From NCBI GenBank assembly GCA_003427395.1, contig BFEA01000168.1:719096-775936 (forward strand): DNA of 56,841 nt, given 5' to 3'. This document shows, one piece after another, positions 11,415 to 22,250 of the stretch. The notes under the pieces are model-generated. The model saw nothing but the letters and a program-made list of their open reading frames with translations, did not search any database and was not told where the DNA came from. Source of the DNA: Chara braunii. Taxonomy: Eukaryota > Streptophyta > Charophyceae > Charales > Characeae. Position numbers and translations under genes: made by a program. Each line of letters opens with the position of its first letter. Position 1 is the first letter of the stretch.

Positions 11415-12520
11415 TCATGGCCTGTTTCCTGCCTGTACTGGCACGGACTCTGTCGCTGGCCCAGAAGACGCTATAGCGGTAGCAAGCTCTGTAGATGCTT
11501 GGAACTCAAAGGCTTCCTTCTCTGCCTCCCTCTTTGCCTTTGCCTCCTCTGGCTCCAAAATAACCTTTCCAATGGATGGTTCGGGAGTTGGGCCCGCCGT
11601 AGATGGCTGCCCAAATAGGCCCTGCATTGCCTCTCCCTGGATGCCATAGCGTCTACTCTCAGTCCAATCCACCACTCTGATAGGCCCCTCTCTCTCCATC
11701 CTCGCTGTCATATCGTGAAGTTGTTGTCTCATCTCCTGGATGGTAGCGGCCTGGCTGGCTGTCTGCGTCCTCAGCTCGTGGATCTCTGCCTCTGCGGCCT
11801 CCAAACGCACCCCCAGATTCCCAAACTTCACCTTCCTTCCGGCCAACTCATCTCCCAACATTACATACCTCTGGAAAGACGTCTTGGCCAAAAAGCGGAA
11901 CTTGCGGTCCAGGTACCCATCTGCTGACCTCGCCGACTCGAGTCCTGCTCTCTCCGGTGCCACCAATTCCTCACCATACTGACCCTGAAACTCGTCCCAC
12001 ATCTTCGTGACCCCACGGGGCTTGGGTGGTACGTCGGGTGGCTGATCTGGAAGCGCTCCTGCCGCCTCTAATCTTTGCCTCGCCTCCCAAATCTCCTCCA
12101 CGCGCTTCCCGACTCTGGCCCGTTTCTCCTCTGCTGTCTCTCCTGCTGGTGCTCTCCCTCTTGTGCGATGGACCCCTCTCTCTGGAATCTCAGCCCTCGC
12201 CTCTCTCTCTGCCTGGCGTGGCTCTCGTGGTGGCTCCATAGGCACGCAAGCTCCCCGATGTCAGGGTGCTCCTGGGCATGTGCCGCCAGGTGTCTATCGA
12301 CCGTAGAAAGGGCCTCTCTTCTCCAGCTGGTCTCCTCTCGCTCCATCTCTACCCTTACCCCTAGCGAAAGAGTCGTATCTAGGGGAGGTAGTGAAACCTC
12401 TCCCTCCTCCCCTACCTCCCGAGTATCTTCAGGTTCTCCGACCCTGGCATAGGAACAAGTGATTGAGGAGGGAGGTGATTGAGGAGGGGTATCCTCTCCC
12501 ACCTCGATCACCTCCTCCAC
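11415..12520 (-). pseudogene. Gag-like middle region, charged and coiled-coil rich
   Basis: A frame from 12245 to 11415 encodes about 276 residues that are very rich in Glu, Arg, Ala and Gln. A long stretch in its middle shows heptad-like spacing (RLEAAEAEIHELRTQTASQA), suggesting a coiled coil. An overlapping frame, 12520-12068, supplies the upstream part, beginning EEVIEVGEDTPPQSPP. A frameshift therefore lies between about 12245 and 12140. No enzyme motif is present. The low-complexity charged composition and the position between the N-terminal gag domain and the knuckle-like end support a structural, gag-associated role. Confidence 0.5.
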
Positions 12521-12661
12521 AGCTCGCCTCCTCTAGGCGCTTGGCCTCGCCTCTCGCTGTGGCTCTTGGGCCTCCTCCTGCGATATGTCCCCAACTGGCT
12601 CACCACCCCTCATCTCAGTCTGTGGCGCCTTCCACTCAGAGACGTCCAAGTGCGCCTCCAA

Positions 12662-12778
12662 CTCCTGCAGTGGTCCTGCTATGGTGCCTCCTCCTCCTGT
12701 GTATGCTGAGGAGAATCCAGCTCCTGCAGTGGTCCTCCTAATGGCGCCTCCTCCTCCTGTGTATGCTGAGGAGACTCT
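12662..12778. repeat. 59-bp tandem duplication within gag
   Basis: Two adjacent units start CTCCTGCAGTGGTCCT and end with GTATGCTGAGGAGA. They occupy roughly 12662-12720 and 12721-12778 and differ at a few bases. On the minus strand each encodes a short Ser-Ser-Ala-Tyr-Thr-Gly-Gly-Gly-Gly segment, so the duplication lengthened the gag-like ORF and shifted its frame. Confidence 0.85.
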
Positions 12779-12973
12779 TGCAACCTTCCCTCTGTAAAGT
12801 GCTGAAAGACTACTGGACCCAGCCCGCACTCTGGATATGCCTCTCGCTCCTCTGCCTGCTGCGATGACTCCTCACCCCGCCTGGCAAGTGCCTTACATCC
12901 TCCTCGAGATGAGGTGGCCTCTCCTCTTGCTTCTCTGCCGCCTCTCGACCCTAGGTTGGGGAGGCTCCGACTG

Positions 12974-13492
12974 TCAAAAGGCCTCTCTCAGGTGTGCCCT
13001 GCAGCTCTCCCAATCTCGAGCCATGTCCCTAACTTGCCTGGCCAACAGTGTCTCTGCCTTCCTGGCCCGTAGTGGTAACGTCCGTGCCCACTCATCCTTC
13101 AAAATGTTTTGATCATGCATAAGCTGCTCAAAAGCAGGGATGAACTCCTCCACGTTCCCAATCTCCAGGCGAATCGACACGCCATCTGGTCCCACTGGTG
13201 ATGGCCTCAACTCCTGCATCCTCATCTCTACCTCTGGCCAGGTCCTCGCCTCCCTACGGATCCGTGCGATGGGCTCCTCAAATCTGCCAACTCCTCTCAA
13301 CCTCTCTATCATCTGGGTCACTGTCCATCCCCTGTACTTTGCATACCCTCGGAAGTCGTCCAGAAAGAGCTTTATATCCCCGTCGTCATACACAGGTGTG
13401 TGCTCCCTCCGGTAAGACCCATGCCGCTCGTATACCCCAGATGCTCCCAACGACCTCCGTGGTGGCCGCGTCTCCCTCCCTCGTCTCGGCAT
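12974..13492 (-). pseudogene. Gag-like N-terminal domain
   Basis: The minus-strand frame starts best at the ATG at 13492-13490, giving a basic N-terminus (MPRRGRETRPPRR) and about 170 residues of mixed, non-repetitive composition. It includes VYDDGDIKLFLDDFRGYAKY and GNVEEFIPAFEQLMHDQN, which look like a compact alpha-helical capsid-type domain. It ends at a TGA (12974-12976) after LREAF, in the middle of an apparently continuing sequence, so the stop looks acquired. It lies only about 210 bases downstream of the integrase end of pol on the same strand. That this is a capsid is inferred from the context, the helical pattern and a dim memory of the family. Confidence 0.5.
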
Positions 13493-13699
13493 GGCTGTCT
13501 TCGTAAAGTCAGACCTGCACAACAGGCGAAGGAGAAGACGGAGACACAAAAAGGGTGAGCAAACAGGCAAGCAGGGCTTACTCAGATCATAAAGCAAGCA
13601 CACATCCTGTCCATACATTCTACCATCTTACGTCTTTCTAGGACCTAACTACAAACTTTTTTTATATACATTGTGTCCTGCCATAAAAGGTTTGGTCGT

Positions 13700-15026
13700 C
13701 TATCTCACCTCTTCTCTTGCCACAAATTTCTTCAACCTCGCTCCTGACACCCAATCCTTCCATTTTGTTCCATCCAACTCGTCAATCTCGTAGGCGTCGA
13801 AATCTCCACATCGCACAATTCGATATGGCCCTAACCACCTCTTATCGAGCTTCCTAAACCACTGATTCTCCAGGGATGAATCGTACAATAATACGATATC
13901 CCCAACCTCCAATGGAGCCTTTCGTACGCATGCCATCTGGTCCCGGCGAGCCTTATCATCCATGCGACTCCTTTCCACTTGATTGGATGCCTCCTGAATT
14001 TTTTCCTCAATCGCACCCACCTGTCGCGCTCGAATATCGAGCAACTCCTCGAGGGACAGGCTGGTTTCTAGGTCCTGACGCCTCCAGGTTTTCAGGAAGC
14101 TCTCAATTGGGAAAGTAGCGTGCCTTCTGTACCATAGTGTGGCTGGCGCGTACTTAGTGGTCTTTTACACCGTAATATTTTCGACAAAAAATGCCGCCCT
14201 CGAGTATCTTGGCCACTAATTAGGCCTACCTTCAGTCCACTTAGCCAGAAGGTTCGTGATGGTGCTATACCCTCTCTCAATCAGAGCATTTGCTTGAGGG
14301 TGTGCAGGCGTGGTACACGCCATACCCTGACAACAACTCTTGCACCTCCTGGCAGGTAAACTCTGATCCCCTGTCCATCACGAACTCCCTGCCGAAAGGA
14401 TAAGGTAGGTAGTACTCCTCGATGCAACTCACTAGAATTGAGTTGGTCTTTGTGCGAATAGCCCGACCATCTAGAAAGCCAGTACGGTTGTCTAGCGCAT
14501 CAAAGATGTAGTTGTAGCCATGATCCCCAATCGGCATGAATAGTAACTCGAGACCCATTTCCCTATCTAGCCTTGGATGCAGCGGCTCTTCAGGCCTCTG
14601 AGGAAACCTCTCTTGATAGGGTACACGAGAACGACAAAACTTAATGACCATCTCCATCATCCCATCCCAGTAGTATAGCTCGCTTATCTTGGCATACGTG
14701 GCATTGACTCCTCAATGCCCCCCTGCGATGCCATCATGACGCGCAACCATAGCATCGATCTGACGATTCCTTCCACACACGACCCTTCTGGGGTTCCCCA
14801 CTTGCCTCTTCACAAAAAGATGGGCATCCCTTACCAGATAGAGATGTCTCATCTTCTGAGCCCTCTCGCGTGCATCCCTATACCTTATCTCACATGATAG
14901 GAGTCGTCCCAGCTCCAGGCAAATCCCATCATACTCCTCTGCACGGAAAGCTTCTTTGATCTCCCCTTCCTCAAACCCGTTGTCCTGGTTCTCCGGTACA
15001 ATACCTTCACTCTCAGCCGGATTCAA
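13700..15026 (-). pseudogene. Ty3-like integrase (zinc finger, core, C-terminal module)
   Basis: Integrase inserts the cDNA into the host chromosome. Three minus-strand frames cover it: 15026-14712, 14660-14277 and 14044-13700. The first holds the paired histidines of an HHCC finger (ARHDGIAGGH) and ends at a TGA (14712-14714) inside the domain. The second has a damaged cysteine pair (FCRSRVPYQ, second Cys lost), then the core with IFDALDN and EFVMDRGSEFTCQEVQELL for the catalytic aspartates. After a frameshift near 14290 the glutamate appears in ANALIERG. The last frame ends with the C-terminal GPY-type module (KRWLGPYRIV). All core acidic residues remain but the gene is broken at least three times. 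Confidence 0.75.
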
Positions 15027-15074
15027 CGAGCCTATTCGGTCAAAGTTCCCCTGCAGAAGCGTGTTGGTGAGGAG

Positions 15075-15800
15075 CTACATTCCTCCCATCAACTCCTCGT
15101 GCTTCTTTACCTGACCCGACCCTTCTTCTATCGCTCTTACCTCCTCTACCAGATTATGTGCGCCTGCCAGTGCCAACTTCATCATCCATTGGACATCCTT
15201 GCCGCCCCACGGGTCTTCTTCCTCAAAAGGCTCGAGTACAAGCTTTGCCTTCTGCTCATACCCCCTTGGTGCAAGCCAAATAGGATGACCGACGCAATTC
15301 GGCACTCGCAAGGACCACTTATTAATATGAAGGCGGACATCTTCCTCCTAATCCAAGAAGCCATCAACTGGGGGTGTGTCCTCTACTGCCTCTCCCTTTT
15401 GCTTATCCCAGTTGATGCGACTTAGCCCATCTGCCCTATTCATGTTCCCTGGAATCCATTCCAATTCGAAATTAAACATCCAGATGTATGTTAGCCATCT
15501 GGAGACAGTTGGATCCGATGGAACGTAATTCCTCAGTGAGTAAGCGAGCGCAGTTGGGTCTACTCTCAATATGAACCTTCTACCAAAGATATAATTTCGA
15601 AAAATCCTTCGGGAATGAAGGACATCGAGAGTCTCCCTCTTAAACGGAGAGTAATTTCTCCCAGTCGTACTAAGAGTTCGACTCTCAAACCTTAGCGGCC
15701 TCTCCTTTCCTTCGACATCTGCCTGAATCAAGACTCCCCCTAAGGCAGTCGGTCCAGCGTCCGTCTCAACGATGAATGGCCTTACCTCAGTGGCCTCATA
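15075..15800 (-). pseudogene. RNase H domain and connection to integrase
   Basis: RNase H degrades the RNA strand of the RNA/DNA hybrid. The frame that runs from 16256 down to 15348 shows the four acidic residues in order: PFIVETDAGPTALGG, PFKRETLDVLH, RFILRVDPTAL and NRADGLSRI. A spacer of about 100 residues then leads to the integrase finger; part lies in the frame 15311-15075, which is shifted relative to the RNase H frame. Within the family this spacer is normally continuous, so at least one indel is present between 15350 and 15310. Confidence 0.75.
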
Positions 15801-16722
15801 GTCTGGTGCTCCTAATACTAAACCCCCTTCCAGAAATTCCTCCTTCATTCCTGTCACAATGTTCTCTTGGTCCTCACCACAGACCCATTCCTGATCCTGA
15901 CGTTCCAGCTTTCTTAGGTGCTCAATCTTGGCAGCAAAGTTTCTGATGAAGGTTCTCCAAAACCCACACGTGCCGATGAAGCTCCTAACATCTGTTATCG
16001 AACGGAATGGCACTGGCCATTCGATAATTTTCTCCGTCTTTTTTACATCCGACCGACGGCCACTCTCGCTGCAGACGAACCCCAAGATGGTAGCCTCCCT
16101 CATGCAACGTCTGGATTTGGCTCCACTTGCCGTAAGGTTATGTTCTTCAAGCAAGCTCATGACTTTATCAAGGTCTTGAATATTCTCCCAAACAAAACGC
16201 CTTACTCCTGGCAGGACTTCATCATCTTTCTTCTCTATTGGACGCTTTACCGCCAAGTCATCGCTATGGCTGAGTGATATGCGCGTTAACTGTCTGCATG
16301 GCTCGAATCATATGTCGCTCAACCATTGCCACCGCATTAGTCCATCCTTGCGGAGCTACATCCATATGAATTAGCCCCCTGGGCGTATGCATCGTTGTCA
16401 CCTGTCTATCCGGCGGATAGATCGGGAATTGGTCATACCCAGAATAGAGGTCTATAAGTGAAATTATAAGCCTCCCTACGCACGACTTCGACAATGCGTC
16501 TGCATTCGGCAAGCCCCCCTCATCTCGCACAGTCACAACATTCAATCGCTGCAAGTCCTGCACCCATCGCAACGTCCCGTTAGGTTTAACAAAACAAAAC
16601 CATGGGGATATGTACGACCCACTTGAGTAATCGGCGACATGCATACGTATCTTGCCGTCGAGATAATCCACCACCACCTTCTCCTCGTCAGGATTAGGAT
16701 ATCGCACCCCTCTCAAATTTCA
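15801..16722 (-). pseudogene. Reverse transcriptase of a Ty3-like element
   Basis: Minus-strand frames 16716-16264 and 16256-15348 together encode the polymerase. Visible RT motifs are SPWFCFVKPNGTLRWVQDL, SLIDLYSGYDQFPI with the first catalytic Asp, and HTPRGLIHMDVAPQGWTNA. The active-site box reads HSDDLAVK across the frame break at 16260, so both catalytic aspartates remain but the usual aromatic residue is a histidine. The connection follows in the lower frame (SITDVRSFIGTCGFWRTF). A TGA at 16720-16722 precedes the RT, just after HTVPHEP, where the sequence seems to have continued. The wording of these motifs differs clearly from the chromovirus RTs elsewhere in the window, so this is a separate lineage. 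Confidence 0.8.
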
Positions 16723-17557
16723 TGGCTCATGCGGCACGGTATGGATTCGGATCATAGGAATTTTATCCACATCCAACCTCCCGCATTGATCGGCGCGATG
16801 CCTCTTCTTCATCAACTCTATCATTAGCACTCTTTCCTGGGGTGACAGGAATCCAGGCTCCCCCACTATCAACTTTTCCTCGTTCCCTTTATTAATACGA
16901 CACGGCCCTACTGCCGCTTGCTCCCTCATTCGCCATATCAATCCTCATTCCCGCTCATAATAAACCTCCTCATCTTCTGTGACGAGAACGAGAACTGGGC
17001 GACACTTCTTATCTATAGTCTTGTACCGCCTTTGGGAACCCTGCTTAGGCCGTCCCCAAAAAAAGGTCGGTTTACCGCTTATGCCTGCACTACCGCAAGA
17101 TCCCTCCTTCCACCCGAAAGCCGATAAACCAGCTCTACTTCCCCAACCTGGGGACATTCTAGGACTTGCTCCCTTAGTGCTTGAATGGCGTCTGGATCCG
17201 CAATCTCGTAGGTGGCCACTACGTCCATGGCCTCTTTTTTTTTTTTTTTTTTTTTTTGGCCTTATTCACATCAGATAAACTGAGTGAAAATACTTCCTCC
17301 CTTGCATCCTCCTCCGGTTCCTCAAGGAGCTTCCGGCGCTCATTCTCAGAATCCTCGATCGTGAATGAATCAGGGTTGGGTCGGTGTAGGGCCAAACCCC
17401 GGTAGACTTTCGAGCCTTTGTCGACCCCACTGCGGGTCCCAGTTGGCTTGGCCCGCCCACGCTCATACTCAAGGCGCAGGCCGTTCGTCCCAGGGTCACC
17501 CCCACCTAGTGCTTTGAGATGGATGGGGGTGGACCGTCCAGCGAAAGAGCTTGACAT
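16723..17557 (-). pseudogene. N-terminal region of the same pol
   Basis: This is the start of the minus-strand pol. The first frame (17557-17219) is charged and contains GSKVYRGLALHRPNPDSFTI and DSENERRKLLEEPEED before running into a lysine stretch encoded by a 23-base A tract, after which the reading frame is lost. Past the tract another frame resumes with VVATYEIADPDAIQALREQV. A third frame (16941-16723) gives FLSPQERVLMIELMKKRH leading to the RT. No protease D-T/S-G motif was recognised, so either the protease lies elsewhere or this region holds a diverged one. Confidence 0.6.
17235..17257. repeat. T23 homopolymer inside the pol frame
   Basis: A run of 23 T on the plus strand reads as A23 on the coding minus strand, inside the N-terminal pol region. 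The frames on its two sides do not connect, so the tract has changed length relative to a coding ancestor or is mis-assembled. Confidence 0.9.
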
Positions 17558-17815
17558 TGGGGATGTAGCTCAGCCCTCGCGCCCGGTGGTAGTCTCACTG
17601 GTCATTCCGCAAGCGCTGATTTTCTGATGCTTGGTTGTGTTTTTCAAGCAAATGCTCCTTCCAATAATTAGGCAATCCAGGGATTCTTTGGGAGTTCCTC
17701 TTCTTTAGTGCGTAGGCTAAGCGTCATCCTTAGGCCACGCACCATTTCCCTAAACACAACAGCCCTATGGCATCATCAGGGTGCGGCGACGCCGTCTTCC
17801 CCCTTGCTTCTATGC

Positions 17816-17935
17816 TTTTTTTTTTTTTTTTTTTTTTTTNNNNNNNNNNNNNNNNNNNNNNNNNNNNNNNNNNNNNNNNNNNNNNNNNNNNNNNNNNNNN
17901 NNNNNNNNNNNNNNNNNNNNNNNNTTTTTTTTTTT
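17816..17935. other. Assembly gap inside a poly-T tract
   Basis: A run of 24 T (17816-17839) leads into 85 N (17840-17924), followed by 11 T. The flanking homopolymer probably caused the break. The true length is unknown. Confidence 0.95.
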
Positions 17936-18404
17936 AAAGATGCCCCCGTCGGTGTTAGCGGTGCTGATAAGAGCAGACGCTGATAACACCTGGGGGGGAG
18001 CTCCATCTATTGGTGGGGAGCAACACCTGCTGGAAAACCGGTCCAGCGTGCCTCTATGCATTCTTAGTGTCTCACACATTCCATTCATCATCATTGGTGC
18101 AAACCCCTTAGTCCTTTCGGGGCCTTCCTACGCATACACACACTATTTCACATTCCGATCAACCGAAGTTTCAGTCCTTTCTTTCATTCCCACTCCAGAT
18201 CTCATACACAAGGGTCTCTTTCATGGGTAGATTTTACACTAGGGGCTCCTTAGCCACTTTGCCCCTCTTCCCTCTTTCTTTGCCGCCCGGTTTCTCCCGG
18301 CCCGGTCTCGCTCAAGACATCCCAAGGCTTACTCACCTGCACAATCCCACACAAAGGCAAAGACTCATACAATCCCCCATTGGTGTCAACACACAGCCCT
18401 TCCC
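17936..18404. other. No recognisable gene
   Basis: This stretch lies between the gap and the right-hand inverted repeat. It is on the 5' side of the minus-strand pol and could be its leader, but no LTR end or primer-binding site was found. Confidence 0.4.
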
Positions 18405-19690
18405 GTTGTCGAGCGCATCGGTCCCGCACGCGGACCCTCCCGGCCGCGTCACGCAGGATTTTGCAGGACATCGTCGTAGAGCGCGGTTCGCCACTCCGGC
18501 CGAGTGCGCCAGCCATACCTCTCGCGAGCCCCTACGAAAGACAGGGTCACGCGAGGCACCGCTTACCTCCACCTGCGGGAGTTGTCACCATCCCTTAGGT
18601 GGGCGTATCCCCGCCGAGCTACTGAACCACATGCGAAAACTTTCCGCATGCAATTGCAGAGGTGGCCCAGCCGAGGGCATTTCTCGTTCGCTGTAGCATA
18701 GGGGTTACGCGCGGTCAACGCCCAAAATCGAACTCACACGCGAATCGACGCACTGGGGGGCTAAGGTCCCAAACGTGACTCGACGTCGGTCGACTAGGAC
18801 GCATCACACACACCACGCATTACACCACTTTAACGCAAATTTAAGCAACTCACGCACACACCCAAGCAAAAGAAAAACAAAAACACTCCCAGTCCCTTTG
18901 GTGTCCGACCCATAACTTTATGAGCCAGAATTCGGTTAGACGTCACGCGCAAGACTTAGTATAAAATTGCGGGGACGTAGGGTCAACTCATATCCACTCG
19001 CAATGCAAGGGTATGCAAGCGGTCGCAATGATGGCGTACCATATAGTAGCCATACTTATGTGATCCTCGTTGATCTCGAGGGTCGCGTTTGACACTCAAG
19101 TGTCGGCTGACACGCGCCTTGAGGTTTAGTCTCTCGACGCTAGACAACCACCACAGCGGTTGGTCTCCACACCCTCTTCTGCACCCTGCGGAGAGTGGGT
19201 GGTACACAGGTTCATGCTTGTGGTGGCAGTCAGCTTTCGTGGCCTAGGAGGCAAGCTCCATCATCCAGGGCCTGAGGAGAAATCAAGGGGTTTGACTTAA
19301 ACGGCTGCCCCGGACTATAACGTCCAACTATAAAATTCTAAAAGCAAAAAATTATTTCACTAGGGCGAAAGGGAGTCTTATGTACTGATGGTTTTGACGA
19401 AGATTCTGTGAAACCTGTATTACAAGCTTATGTTTTTACTATTCTAATATGTATTTACCTAAATGACGCTTTAAATCTTCATTAACCACTTTCTCCCAAA
19501 TCCAAAGTCCGAATCACCAAACATACCTGCAATCACATCAAAGTTTCAACCAAAAGTCCATGCACTGCACGGGGTCAACTTCAACCATTCTCTGCGCTCA
19601 CACCCCTCGCTATAACCATACAAGCCTCTCTCTTTGCGCAACTCTCAAAATAAAATACTCAACATCTTTATTAAATGGCCATTCAATTAA
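18405..19690 (-). repeat. ~1.29 kb repeat, right copy of an inverted pair
   Basis: The reverse complement of this stretch aligns with 7865-9245 at roughly 70 percent by eye. The outer end (AATGGCCATTCAATTAAAG, 19674-19692) abuts the truncated gag of the plus-strand Ty3 element. The inner end is near 18405. Conserved words include TGACACTCAAGTGTC near 19090 and CGGCCGCGTCACGCAGGAT near 18450. Confidence 0.75.
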
Positions 19691-19983
19691 AGTGGCCATT
19701 GGAGGCCGAGGGTGTGACGAGCAGCAGTGAGTCCGGGAAGGGGGAAGTCACTGCTGCAGTGGTCAACAAGGGAGGACCACGACCACCCGAAAAGAAGAAG
19801 AAACCACACTCGTTTCCTGAACATCCTGGGATTGCGGTCGGGAAGCCATGGGAGAAGATGGGTATATCACAGGAATTGTGGCAAGAAAGAATGAACAACG
19901 CGCAATGTTGGAAGTGTGGCATCGCGGGGCATGTGATTGCATGGTGCCCACAGATTCGATACCCAAAAGCGGGCAGCGAGTAG
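19675..19983 (+). pseudogene. Gag C-terminus with intact zinc knuckle
   Basis: A 102-residue frame encodes the end of a Ty3 gag. CWKCGIAGHVIAWCP is a complete CX2CX4HX4C nucleocapsid knuckle near residues 79-92. The N-terminal capsid part is absent because the frame begins inside the right-hand inverted repeat; the ATG at 19675 is therefore probably not the original start. The frame ends at a TAG (19981-19983). A neighbouring frame continues the sense for about 30 residues (VGVTSAPTESKGLDQDEG) before returning to the pol frame, which implies compensating indels or a programmed shift. Confidence 0.75.
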
Positions 19984-20025
19984 GAGTAACATCTGCTCCT
20001 ACTGAGTCTAAGGGTTTGGACCAAG

Positions 20026-20691
20026 ATGAAGGTAAGGCGCCTACTAACCCTTCCAACTCGCATGGCAGATGATGGTTCTTCTTCGGCCCATCGTCCGGAA
20101 CACCCTGAACCTGTCTTACGTTCCATTTCTTTGGACGACTCTCTTGACGAGCTTGGTAACGAGTTGTTGGCACTGCGAAGCTCGTGGGCTAAGAAAGTTA
20201 AGTCTAAGGGTGACCTACTCGCGGATGTAGAGATTGCACGTACATGTGTAGGTGCACTATTGGACTCAGGATCCACGCGATCCTACATATCCGAGAAAGC
20301 AATCCGCAAATTGCATCTCAGAATGAAGGTGAAAAACCTGTCTAAACCTATCACGTTTGTTTTGGCTGACAAAAGCACGATCACTGTCTCACAGTATGTT
20401 GATTGTCTTAAGTGTTGGTTTCGAACAAGGGAAGGTAAGAAGATTTTGCATGAGGTATCCTTCCTGGTCGAAAAGAACCTGCCATTTGACTTGATTTTGG
20501 GAATGGATTGGCACGAGGAAGCCAACCCAGACATTAAGTTCAAAGAAAAGGTTGTGCAATTGCGAGACGCACAATCTGAATTGAAACCTATCAAACTGTT
20601 TCATAAGTCTGGGTCTGACTCTAGTCGCTCCTTTTGTTGTATGAGTTACCCAGCCTTTCGTTCAATGGTTTCAAAGAAAAAGTTGGAATAG
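20026..20691 (+). pseudogene. Retropepsin-like protease and following linker
   Basis: The aspartic protease cleaves the gag-pol polyprotein. The active-site motif is intact: GALLDSGSTRSYIS near residues 77-90, followed by the flap-like region and LPFDLILGMDWHEEANPDI, the conserved C-terminal part. The frame is the same as that of the downstream RT and is closed by a single TAG at 20689-20691, six bases before the next ATG. The stop is therefore probably an acquired change in one gag-pol frame. Confidence 0.8.
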
Positions 20692-21789
20692 GAAGCAATG
20701 GTGGTTCTAGTAAAAATAGCAGGAGAGTCTTCTACTTCCTATCCTCCTTCAACTGAAAAACTCCTTAGCGAGTATAAAGACTTATTTTCCGAACCGACAG
20801 GAAAACTTGAACGTGCTATCAAGCACACAATTGAAATTATTGTTGGCAGTAAGATTCCCAAGGGCCCTATCTATCGAATGTCTCCTAGGGAACTTGAGGA
20901 ATTAAGAAAACAATTGCAGGACTTAACAAACAAAGGATGGATTCGCCCAAGCTCCTCTCCTTATGGTGCCCCTGTCTTATTTGTGCCCCAAAAGGAAGGT
21001 GAGTTGCGTCTCTGTATTGATTATAGAGGGCTAAATGCCGTCACTGTTAAGAATGTCGAACCTCTACCACGTATTGACGACTTGTTGGACCAGTTGCAGG
21101 GCTGCACGTTTTTCAGTAAGATTGATTTGAAGTCTGGATACCACCAAATCGAGGTGGAACCCGCGGATCAACATAAGACTGCATTCCGAACCAGGTATGG
21201 CCATTACGAGTTTGTGGTGATGCCCTTCGGACTGACTAATGCCCCCGTGACCTTTCAAAGGTCTATGAATTAACTCTTTCGTCAGTGGCTAGATAAGTCC
21301 ATCATCGTCTATCTTGATGATATTCTAGTGTACAACAAGACACCATAAAATCATGAGAAGCACCTTCGTCTGGTGCTAGGGAAGTTGAGTGAGCGAAACT
21401 TCAGGATTAACCCAAAGAAGTCTGAGTTTGCTAAGTCCGAAGTGTTATACCTAGGACACATAGTAAACGAAGAAGGACTAAGGCCTGAAGAGAAAAAGAT
21501 ATCAGCAATTAGAGATTGGCCACAACCTAAGTCTATTACTGAACTGCGATCTTTCCTTGGTCTAGGTAGTTATTATAGGAAGTTTGTCAGAAACTTCTCA
21601 CTGATCGCTGCACCAATGCGAAGATTGTTAAAGAAAGAAACTATCTGGTTGTGGGATAAGGATTGTGAGTCTTTCTTTCGAAAATTGAAATATGCCCTGA
21701 CTCACTACCCCGTACTTAAGATTGCTGACCCGTCTTTGCCTTTCATTGTTACCACTGACGCAAGTCAGTATGGGATTGGTGTTGTTCTC
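20692..21789 (+). pseudogene. Ty3 reverse transcriptase with two in-frame stops
   Basis: The frame shows the full set of RT motifs: [69 protein letters not shown], and the active site IIVYLDD at 21304-21321. The connection follows (LRSFLGLGSYYRKFVRNFS). TAA codons at 21271-21273 and 21346-21348 interrupt it without changing frame. All catalytic aspartates are present. The motif pattern is that of plant chromoviruses. Confidence 0.9.
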
Positions 21790-22250
21790 TAGCAAGATGA
21801 CGGCAAGAGCTACAGGCCCATAGAGTTTATGTCTGCACGACTGCCGTCAGAAAAGGTTGCCAATTCCACCTATGAAAGGGAGTTGTATGCCTTAGTCTAT
21901 GCACTAAACACGTGGAAGCACTACTTATTAAGGAGGCACTTCACTGTGTATTCAGACCACGCTACTCTTAAGTGGATAAAGACACAACCTAGGCTCTCTG
22001 ATAAGCTGGTACGATGGTCTGCATTTCTTGATACCTTCGATTTTGAATTAAGAACGATCAAAGGTAAGTCTAATGCGGTTTCAGATGCATTGTCCAGACG
22101 AAGTGATTTCTTTGGTGCAATTGTCTCCTATTTGGATGTTGGGAATGATCTGAAAGACCATATTCGCCAAGGATATGCTACTGATCCTATTTGGAAACCA
22201 ATCATGGATATCCTTGTACGAGATCCGTCCCAACTACCCAACTATAGACT
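21790..22250 (+). pseudogene. RNase H domain of the plus-strand chromovirus
   Basis: The domain begins just before the TAG at 21790-21792: FIVTTDASQYGIGVVL precedes the stop and QDDGKSYRPIEFMSARL follows in the same frame. The later acidic residues are in STYERELYALVYAL, FTVYSDHATLKW and SNAVSDALSRRSDFF. The stop sits at a position where the related element at 38.5 kb encodes glutamine. Confidence 0.9.
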
